A program made the position numbers and the translations under genes. Below the pieces are notes generated by a model. The model was not told where the DNA came from. It saw only the letters and a program-made list of their open reading frames with translations, and did no database searches. A stretch of DNA of 5,536 bases from Zetaproteobacteria bacterium (GTDB lineage Bacteria > Pseudomonadota > Zetaproteobacteria > Mariprofundales > Mariprofundaceae): contig JAJRTX010000110.1 of assembly GCA_021545665.1 (NCBI GenBank), positions 1 through 5,536 on the forward strand, given 5' to 3'. Below, piece after piece: positions 1 to 5,536 of the stretch. Each line of letters begins with the position of its first letter. The stretch's first letter is position 1.

Positions 1-1890
1 ATAGAGGCGACAAACATCAATAAAACCATCTCGATAACCAAACCAACGCCCCATCTGCATTAATGTGTCATACATTCTGGTTGGGCGGGTAAAATAACTT
101 ACTATTAACCCTTCTAGAGTTAGACCTCTTGACAGCTTATCGCCCCCTATGGCAATAACATTCAGGCCTGTTTTTTTATGTTTTTCATAATCAAGAACAT
201 CACCGGCTGTCCCATTTATTCTCCTTACAGTAATGGATTGAGCGGATGATAGTATTTTTTCACTTACATCTGCCCATGCATGTTCTGGGCATTGCTCATC
301 GTTGATTTCACGATTAGCCTTAATGAAGTCTGAATACCATAACTCCTGCATTTCTCGCAGAAGCGCATCTTTTGACCCTTCTTCCCCGTACAATAGTATT
401 TGCTGAATGTCTCTCATCAGATTACTTACCTGATGATATACCCGTTCCTGCACGTCAATAAATCGGGTAACGTGAATCAACATTGAATTATGTTTCTTTT
501 CCTGCCCTCGCAACATCCGAACAGCACAGCCGATAACAAATGCAACCACTGCCTGCCTCAAGGACGGTGGCGTTTCATCGTTGCCTTTATATAACGGCAC
601 ATGCGTCTTATCATGTTTGGGTGGCATCCAGCCTATTGTTTCCCTTAGATCATCTGTAACAGCATAATCATCAATAGTACGAATTATTGGTAATCCCGGC
701 TGACGTGATTCGCCGTCATCGTCTATTAAACCAAACACCTTTTCGGGGCCTATATAATTACTTGGCGTTGGCATTACTGTAATGAAACTGCGTGGAAATA
801 GGTCTTCACCGTACTTGTCAGTTGTTGCCTCACTATGAATAAATATGTTGGCGAATGGTGTTGCCGTATAACCTACGTAAGCAGACTGCGTAAAAATATA
901 TAGAATTTTTCTAATCAGCCTGTTTAATGTTGTTGGGTCATGATCTGGATCTGGATCCCCACCTATATCAAAATCCATCTTTTTCGTATCGACAGATCCC
1001 TGATCGGCTTCATCATCAATAAGCAATAGGGGCATATCACTGATAAAGTAGTTTCCATCCTTATCCTTATTATTATGAACAGACTCCAGATATTTGACTA
1101 GATTTTTAAGGACTGATGCATTTTTCTTTATTACAAATACCAGTGGACGTCCACCTGGATTCATACCAAAGGTACTTGCAACAGCTCGATTAAAATCCCC
1201 CTTCTCCGATCGATTTGTAATGGTATCAACACGCAACGCAGGATCAGAGCTAACCAACCCAACTCCTACTGGTGCACGCGCACCTTCATCTGCGGATGCC
1301 GTAATGTCATACCCTACGAATGCTTCCTCCAGCCGTATTTGAGTTTGAGTTCTTAGATTGTTATGAAAGCCTGTTAATACAATAATAACCTTGTAACCTG
1401 CGTCTGCCGCCTTGCAGATAAGCCCCGCATAATTTGTTGTTTTACCCGCCTGAACATGTCCGACAACCATACCGCGTCTGTCCCACGAACCCGAAGCCAT
1501 TGGTGAGGTAAGGTTACCCAACGTTTCATCTGTAACCTCATCAATTGCATCAACCACAGGCTTGGGTAGATTATTTTGCTGTAACAGATACGTTCTATAT
1601 CGCTCCCAATAGTTCCAGGAGATATCTGCCTTTGCCTTTGACAGCCATGGCTCCCATCCATCCTCGTCTGCTGTCAGGGTTAATATCTCACCGACAAAGG
1701 TATGATAATCACGTTCAAATTGAGCAACCAACTCATCAGGATCGACACTTTCGGTAGAACCAGGGATCAACTCCATGGCCTTACCTACACTTTCCCTTAT
1801 CAACTCAAGCGTTAATTGACCATCGACCTGGTTTTTTGCAGCTTCGATTAAACCTGTAGCTATCATCTTTATATTGGCTTCTATACTCAA
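1..1890 (-). CDS. Z1-domain superfamily II helicase-like ATPase of a MORC-Z1 defence operon (3' end outside window)
   Basis: Read on the minus strand, this frame stays open for 630 codons to the window edge, so the C-terminus is missing. Visible motifs in order are a Walker A loop GHVQAGKTT (residues 144-152), a Walker B box LLIDDEAD (289-296), a TATP motif in VGYTATPFANIF (339-350), GGDKLSRGLTLEGL (582-595) and QMGRWFGYR with candidate arginine fingers (612-620). This set is typical of Z1 proteins, helicase-like ATPases found with MutL/MORC-like ATPases in restriction-type loci. The role is presumably ATP-driven action on invading DNA with its partners in the cytoplasm; the precise mechanism is inference. 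I chose TTG at 1890 because it overlaps the upstream stop as TTGA and has GGGAG seven bases before it. The first ATG, nine codons in (1866), has a poorer binding site. The four-base overlap implies translational coupling. The family call is secure; the start is less so. Confidence 0.93.
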   Translation of the reverse strand, partial: MSIEANIKMIATGLIEAAKNQVDGQLTLELIRESVGKAMELIPGSTESVDPDELVAQFERDYHTFVGEILTLTADEDGWEPWLSKAKADISWNYWERYRTYLLQQNNLPKPVVDAIDEVTDETLGNLTSPMASGSWDRRGMVVGHVQAGKTTNYAGLICKAADAGYKVIIVLTGFHNNLRTQTQIRLEEAFVGYDITASADEGARAPVGVGLVSSDPALRVDTITNRSEKGDFNRAVASTFGMNPGGRPLVFVIKKNASVLKNLVKYLESVHNNKDKDGNYFISDMPLLLIDDEADQGSVDTKKMDFDIGGDPDPDHDPTTLNRLIRKILYIFTQSAYVGYTATPFANIFIHSEATTDKYGEDLFPRSFITVMPTPSNYIGPEKVFGLIDDDGESRQPGLPIIRTIDDYAVTDDLRETIGWMPPKHDKTHVPLYKGNDETPPSLRQAVVAFVIGCAVRMLRGQEKKHNSMLIHVTRFIDVQERVYHQVSNLMRDIQQILLYGEEGSKDALLREMQELWYSDFIKANREINDEQCPEHAWADVSEKILSSAQSITVRRINGTAGDVLDYEKHKKTGLNVIAIGGDKLSRGLTLEGLIVSYFTRPTRMYDTLMQMGRWFGYRDGFIDVCRLY

Positions 1891-3410
1891 TTTTCAGCTC
1901 CCAGATATTTGGCTCTGATTATGTCTGCGTAGTTAACATAAGCTTCCATATTACAAACAAACTCAATCGTGGTAATACTTGGCTTACGCCCTTGCCCAGA
2001 CAGGCTCTTTATAGTTGTGTCAACTAGATCCATTACCTGTTTTTCGGTTAACCCCCCCATGGGCTCATTGCTTCGCTCAGAGTGCTCAGCCATATCAAGC
2101 CAAATCTGTTGCACAGGAACTGTTTCTTCTAATAACCGGAAAAGCGCTTCAATATCAGCCTTCAAATCACCAGCGCGTTTTATTAGCTCACTAACAAGCA
2201 TATGATTACGATCAATACGATAAATCTGACTGCCACTCCGAGTACTAGACTTCCATAATCGGGTCATTTCCTCAGATTTTTTCCGACTTCCATACTTCCC
2301 TCTATGAGAGAACGCACTGCGGGCTTCTTTACGTACCTTTTCAGCATAATCCTCCAACCATCTGGCAGCCATTGCAGGTGGCACAGCGGTAGATTTCTTA
2401 ACATCTATCTGCCATGTAGAGTCCATACGGTTCGGTATATCTATTTTTATACGAGCAAGTTTATAGTGCTCTTCTTTGGTCCATCCGTGCCGACGACCAC
2501 CTAGCCCCAACCAGGAACCCGCTACGAGCAGCCGCTTGTTGCGATAGACATAGAAACCTTGTTGATCATTCCAGCCATTGGGTCCTGCGGCTTGCCCATG
2601 TTCCGATGGGCCTAATTTATCCTTATGAGGAAGCACATACCCATCAACTTCTACAACCCCATCATGAAAGCTTTTTCTTTCACCTGGTTGTTTCTGAGTT
2701 GCAATATGGTTCGATAAAAATGGATCCCATGGCTTTATCCTGTGCTCCTCATTCTGGCCATTTATATAGATATTAAGGCCGTTGCGACCGTCCATAAATC
2801 TGTGGAAAACCATGCTTAAATGTAGCTGCAAACTGGAAATTCGATCCATAAACTTTCGACGGTAGGACTCATCACTCTTATCCTGTCCATCACAGATACG
2901 ATCCATATTTTCAAGAAGAACTATCGTGCCATGTTCCAGTTCAGCCAGTTTTTCAAATAGTTTCTCTGATCCTTTTCTGGCTGTTTTTAACAATCTCCAC
3001 TGGTTGTGCTTCCCAACATAATCAAGATCCCACCTCCGATAATGCGTTTCAGCACCACTGATATGAGAGCCGACTGTTAAACTACGGCACTGTGAAAACG
3101 ACGCTGTCTTCAGACCAAGGCCAAAACGCCCCAAATCTTCCTCGGATCGCTCGTCAAGTGGATTCTGGCTTCCTGGGCGCATCGCGTTCATGAGGGAAGT
3201 CTCATCCATTCCACGCCCATCATCAGCAATGGATATCCAGGAATTCCCCCCATCCCAATACATATGGATCCATATGTTCCTTGCACGCGCGGAAATACTG
3301 TTATCCAGTAAGTCTGCAATAGCGGTATTAAGCGAATAGCCGTAAGCTCTTAGCGACTCAATCATCGCTGAAGCGCCTGGTGCTACGATTTCATATTCAG
3401 TGCTTTCCAT
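1887..3410 (-). CDS. MORC/MutL-like GHKL ATPase, first large gene of the MORC-Z1 operon
   Basis: This is a complete 507-residue protein with an N-terminal GHKL (Hsp90/MutL/histidine-kinase fold) ATPase. The N-box is IADLLDNSISA (31-41), where N37 would bind Mg-ATP. DDGRGMD (63-69) and the lid GRFGLGLKTAS (94-104) follow, then GTIVLLEN (161-168). A second domain resembling the S5 fold of MutL/MORC carries GFYVYRNKRLL (285-295) and ends with a conserved-looking lysine pair (DVKKS, 336-340). The C-terminal third is charged and probably helical; I recognise no nuclease motif there. Family members act as ATP-switched clamps on DNA, and in bacteria they sit beside Z1 proteins in restriction-like and Mza defence loci. 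Here the stop overlaps the Z1 start by four bases. ATG at 3410 is the only usable start after the in-frame TGA at 3426-3428. Its own binding site (GTGGA) is weak, so reinitiation after the leader frame is plausible. Asp replaces the usual catalytic Glu at residue 33. Confidence 0.93.
   Translation of the reverse strand: MESTEYEIVAPGASAMIESLRAYGYSLNTAIADLLDNSISARARNIWIHMYWDGGNSWISIADDGRGMDETSLMNAMRPGSQNPLDERSEEDLGRFGLGLKTASFSQCRSLTVGSHISGAETHYRRWDLDYVGKHNQWRLLKTARKGSEKLFEKLAELEHGTIVLLENMDRICDGQDKSDESYRRKFMDRISSLQLHLSMVFHRFMDGRNGLNIYINGQNEEHRIKPWDPFLSNHIATQKQPGERKSFHDGVVEVDGYVLPHKDKLGPSEHGQAAGPNGWNDQQGFYVYRNKRLLVAGSWLGLGGRRHGWTKEEHYKLARIKIDIPNRMDSTWQIDVKKSTAVPPAMAARWLEDYAEKVRKEARSAFSHRGKYGSRKKSEEMTRLWKSSTRSGSQIYRIDRNHMLVSELIKRAGDLKADIEALFRLLEETVPVQQIWLDMAEHSERSNEPMGGLTEKQVMDLVDTTIKSLSGQGRKPSITTIEFVCNMEAYVNYADIIRAKYLGAEN
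1898..1902 (-). promoter_or_regulatory. Shine-Dalgarno site that supports the TTG start of the Z1 gene
   Basis: GGGAG lies inside the last codons of the ATPase gene, seven bases before TTG at 1890. This spacing favours the TTGA-overlapping start over the ATG nine codons downstream, which has no comparable site. Confidence 0.5.
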
Positions 3411-3425
3411 ATTCCACTTACAAGT

Positions 3426-3476
3426 TCAAAAGTAGCCGGAGTAGCCAATCTCGGTGCAAGCCGGACACCCCGACAT
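3426..3476 (-). CDS. 16-residue leader ORF upstream of the MORC-like ATPase gene
   Basis: A short frame encodes MSGCPACTEIGYSGYF and stops at TGA. It has by far the best ribosome binding site in the operon: AAAGGAG ends nine bases before its ATG. It lies in the same frame as the ATPase gene, with only 15 bases between its stop and the ATPase ATG. The peptide holds a CxxC pair and a GYSGY near-repeat encoded by GGCTAC-TCC-GGCTAC. I do not recognise it as a known family. The likeliest role is a leader whose translation delivers ribosomes to the weakly initiated ATPase gene. A functional micropeptide, or a remnant of a longer gene, remains possible. An in-frame ATG three codons earlier (3485) abuts the binding site and is unlikely to be used. 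No homologue comparison was possible, so reality as a gene is uncertain. Confidence 0.4.
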   Translation of the reverse strand: MSGCPACTEIGYSGYF

Positions 3477-3485
3477 TTTGATCAT

Positions 3486-3492
3486 CTCCTTT
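3486..3492 (-). promoter_or_regulatory. Strong Shine-Dalgarno site for the leader ORF
   Basis: On the minus strand this reads AAAGGAG, nine bases before the ATG at 3476. It is much stronger than the site at the ATPase gene itself, so ribosome entry to the operon may occur mainly here, 76 bases ahead of the ATPase start. Confidence 0.6.
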
Positions 3493-3737
3493 CAGCGACT
3501 TTCGATTTAAGTTAAGGGCACATCATCCTGAACTGCCGACAACCAACCACCGAGAGTTTTACGTCGAGCTTTTCGCGGGGTTCAGCTTCGAGTTTTGAAT
3601 AATTTACTCACTACAAACAGGGTATTCTTGTTTATTAGCGCTACAGGTATTTACAGCCCTTTTTACTTATATTCTGAGGGGAATTGTCGCTGTTCATCGA
3701 TAATACCGCAAGGTAGACAAGGACTTATTGTTATCTT

Positions 3738-3759
3738 TTCGGGCCATTTTATGGCCGAA
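3738..3759 (+). terminator. Bulged hairpin with short T run, terminator-like or mobile-element end
   Basis: TTCGGGCCAT, a TTT loop and ATGGCCGAA form a nine-base-pair stem with one bulged G. Four T residues follow on the plus strand (3760-3763), so it looks like a weak factor-independent terminator in that direction. No plus-strand gene leads into it. On the minus strand it is followed by A residues and would not terminate. An 8-base palindrome, GTGTACAC, lies just downstream at 3771-3778. The pair could instead belong to the terminus of an old insertion sequence. Confidence 0.35.
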
Positions 3760-3930
3760 TTTTCATCCGCGTGTACACGGCCAAGGCTACTGGATGAAGG
3801 TACATTCACAATATTCCAGTTTCGTCGGATGCTGCACCACAGTTGACTAGTCCATTACGGACATTCTCCACCTATGGGATTTCCTTGAGGCAACTTACTA
3901 CCCATGAAATACTCGCATGAACAACATGGG

Positions 3931-3980
3931 AATATTTTTATTATAAACAATATGTTATATAAATATCTCTAAACAAAAAA
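3931..3980 (+). promoter_or_regulatory. Very AT-rich tract, probable promoter region of the methyltransferase-HNH gene
   Basis: Only 5 of these 50 bases are G or C, in sharp contrast with the GC-rich gene that starts 45 bases later. TTTTTA (3935-3940) and TATAAA (3958-3963), 17 bases apart, give a weak -35/-10 pair. Imperfect inverted repeats around TTATAAAC and GTTATATAA could bind a regulator or a nucleoid protein such as H-NS. The exact promoter is uncertain. Confidence 0.35.
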
Positions 3981-4024
3981 GACTGTCCCTGTATTGGCTC
4001 TGCAACGGGCATAATGTTACGTGT

Positions 4025-5536
4025 ATGGAAACGAAATCCACAGCGACATTCGACGCCTACAACTGCGAAGCCGACTCTCTGTCAGCCCGCTACGAATCCA
4101 GACTCTTCGAAGAAATCCACGGCGACGTCCTCGACCTCCTGCCCGACTCCACCAGCCTGATTCTGGATATCGGTGCCGGTTCAGGACGAGATGCGGCCTG
4201 GTTCGCCGCCCATGGACACGACGTCGTTGCAGTAGAACCAGCACCCCGGATGCAACAGGTCGCGAAGACCCTTCACACCGACTCCCGCATTCGCTGGCTC
4301 GATGACCAGCTCCCTACCCTCGCCAGTGTATTTCGGACTGGATTGACCTTCGATCTCATCTGGCTAAGTGCAGTCTGGATGCACGTGCCGCCAAGCTCCC
4401 GTCAACGCGCCTTCCGGAAAATGGTCACCCTGCTGCGGCCCGGCGGCCGGATCATGCTGTCGCTGCGCCAGGGGCCACCACCGGCTGATCGAGTGATGTA
4501 CCCCACACACGTGGATGAGATCGAAAAGCTTGCGCGCAGCCACGGACTCGCGGTCACCCGGGTCACCCGTGCAAACGATCAGCTTGGCCGCGAGGACGTA
4601 ACCTGGCAGGCAGTTTGTCTTCAGGCACCTGATGATGGCCTGGGAGCGCTGCCGCTGCTCCGGCACGTCATTATCAATGACAGCAAGGCTTCGACCTACA
4701 AACTGGCTTTGTTACGGGTATTGGTACGCATCGCCGACAGTGCCACGGGCCTCGTCGAGGATGTTGATGACGACACCGTGGCTGTGCCGCTCGGTCTGGC
4801 TGCGCTCTACTGGATCAGGGCCTTCAAGCCCCTGATCGAGCACGATGTCCCGCAGAAACCCCAAAATCGCACCGGCACCGGTCTGGGCTTCGTCAAGGAC
4901 GGATTCCGTGCACTCCGGAGCGTTTCACCCTACAGTCTGCGGCTTGGTGCCCGTTTCTCCGGGGCTGACGGTGAAGCGCTTCTCGCCGCGCTTCGCGATG
5001 CACGGACTACCATCGCCCGGATGCCAGCCAACTTCATTACTTACCCCGGCCAGCAGGATCAGATCTTCCGCGCACAGTCAGCGCGGGCACCCCGGACCAG
5101 CAGTTTTGTACTGGATGGGCCTTTTCTTCGCGCCTTTGGACGCCTGCTGGTGCCGAGGCACCTCTGGCAGGCAATGGGCCGGTATGCCACCTGGATCGAA
5201 CCGGCACTCCTGAATGCGTGGACCGGGTTGATGCAAAGCTACGAAGGCGATGCCAGGCGGACGTATGATGAACACCTCACGTTGCTCCGCTGGCTCGATC
5301 CGGAACATGACACACGGCTGGTGCGTGAGTTTGCCTTGAAGATCCGGGCGAGCAATCAAACGCTCTACTGCCTCTGGAGCGGCCGCAGGCTTAAGGGTAG
5401 GTTTGAGATCGACCATTGCCTGCCGTTCGCCGCCTGGCCGTGTAACGACCTCTGGAATCTCTTTCCGGCGCACCCGGGCGTGAATCATAAAAAAGGGGAC
5501 AAGCTACCGAGCGCTGAATCCCTGGTCGACGCGAGA
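4025..5536 (+). CDS. Class I SAM-dependent methyltransferase fused to a C-terminal HNH endonuclease domain (3' end outside window)
   Basis: The frame is open for 504 codons to the window edge. Residues 1 to about 200 form a Rossmann methyltransferase: motif I LDIGAGSGRD (47-56), acidic end of strand two at E71 (VVAVEP), DLIWLSAVWMHVP (110-122) and RPGGRIMLSL (138-147). It resembles small-molecule or UbiE-like enzymes and lacks the DPPY/NPPY or PC motifs of DNA methylases. A middle region (about 205-440) contains STYKLALLRVL (223-233), a segment I have seen ahead of HNH domains, of unknown function. The HNH domain (447-496) has C449, D463-H464 in FEIDHCLP, N478 in LWNLFP and N487-H488 before KKGDK, so the beta-beta-alpha metal site looks intact. 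Start: ATG at 4025 is the only standard start after an in-frame stop at 3944; its binding site is poor. The role is probably nucleic-acid targeting defence or modification, by inference. GC content is visibly higher than in the leftward genes. Confidence 0.9.
   Translation, partial: METKSTATFDAYNCEADSLSARYESRLFEEIHGDVLDLLPDSTSLILDIGAGSGRDAAWFAAHGHDVVAVEPAPRMQQVAKTLHTDSRIRWLDDQLPTLASVFRTGLTFDLIWLSAVWMHVPPSSRQRAFRKMVTLLRPGGRIMLSLRQGPPPADRVMYPTHVDEIEKLARSHGLAVTRVTRANDQLGREDVTWQAVCLQAPDDGLGALPLLRHVIINDSKASTYKLALLRVLVRIADSATGLVEDVDDDTVAVPLGLAALYWIRAFKPLIEHDVPQKPQNRTGTGLGFVKDGFRALRSVSPYSLRLGARFSGADGEALLAALRDARTTIARMPANFITYPGQQDQIFRAQSARAPRTSSFVLDGPFLRAFGRLLVPRHLWQAMGRYATWIEPALLNAWTGLMQSYEGDARRTYDEHLTLLRWLDPEHDTRLVREFALKIRASNQTLYCLWSGRRLKGRFEIDHCLPFAAWPCNDLWNLFPAHPGVNHKKGDKLPSAESLVDAR

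Larger units (their letters stand above)
3477..4024. other. Gene-free divergent intergenic region
   Basis: Apart from the sites listed separately, about 550 bases between the leader ORF and the methyltransferase-HNH gene carry no convincing gene. The longest plus-strand frame, opening near 3595, has no binding site, no recognisable domain and Cys/Phe/Ser-rich content typical of chance translation. On the minus strand a 24-codon open stretch (3507-3581) has no start codon. Both flanking operons must be transcribed from here. I see no strong sigma-70 match on the minus strand; TTGCGG (3703-3708) and GACAAT with 17-base spacing is the best I find and is weak. No tRNA or attachment-site-like direct repeat was seen. 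The region may include debris from a mobile element. Confidence 0.5.

Noticed and set aside
1094..2504. Short plus- and minus-strand frames inside the Z1 and MORC genes
   Set aside because: They overlap strongly supported coding sequence and show no domain of their own.
3507..3581. Minus-strand open stretch of 24 codons ending TAA that reads like a protein C-terminus (KTLGGWLSAVQDDVPLT)
   Set aside because: It has a stop just upstream, no start codon and no matching protein that I recognise; at most a gene remnant.
3595..3846. 83-codon plus-strand frame in the intergenic region
   Set aside because: It starts at TTG with no binding site, has no recognisable motif and shows chance-like composition.
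3904..3972. 22-codon plus-strand frame from ATG at 3904
   Set aside because: GAGG lies too far upstream for a good start and the peptide merely translates the AT-rich tract.
4548..4569. Short tandem GGTCACCCG repeat
   Set aside because: It simply encodes VTRVTR at the end of the methyltransferase domain and is explained by coding constraints in GC-rich DNA.
4021..5488. Several frames of 67 to 136 codons on both strands inside the methyltransferase-HNH gene
   Set aside because: They are Arg/Pro-rich shadow frames of a GC-rich gene whose own frame carries clear domain motifs throughout.
1..5536. CRISPR arrays, tRNA or rRNA genes
   Set aside because: I saw no regularly spaced repeats, tRNA-like arms or rRNA sequence on either strand.

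Overview
The window looks like part of a proteobacterial defence island, most likely gammaproteobacterial judging by protein flavour and codon use. I cannot name the species. Two large open gene blocks diverge from a roughly 550-base gene-free stretch, and both outer genes run off the window edges.

Left block, minus strand (3476 down to 1). A 16-codon leader frame with a strong ribosome binding site precedes a 507-residue GHKL ATPase of the MutL/MORC-like type. Its TGA stop overlaps by four bases (TTGA) the TTG start of a Z1-domain superfamily II helicase-like ATPase. That protein is seen for 630 residues and is cut at its C-terminal side by the window start. A MORC/MutL-like ATPase followed by Z1 is the conserved core of restriction-like loci described in comparative genomics of MutL homologues and later tested as the Mza (MutL-Z1-DUF-AIPR) anti-phage system. 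The usual partners (a PD-(D/E)XK-type or DUF protein, an AIPR protein and often a cytosine methylase) are not visible here. They would be expected beyond the left edge.

Middle (3477 to 4024). No convincing gene is present. There is a bulged hairpin with a short T run, an 8-base palindrome next to it, and a very AT-rich tract just before the right-hand gene. This is probably a two-way regulatory region and may hold old insertion-sequence debris.

Right block, plus strand (4025 to the end). One long GC-rich reading frame, seen for 504 residues without a stop, fuses a class I SAM-dependent methyltransferase, an uncharacterised middle region and a C-terminal HNH nuclease. Its base composition is clearly different from the AT-richer MORC-Z1 genes, which suggests separate origins. 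A methyltransferase and a nuclease in one chain, beside a MORC-Z1 operon, is the most unusual item in the window. A defence role fits, but it is inference.
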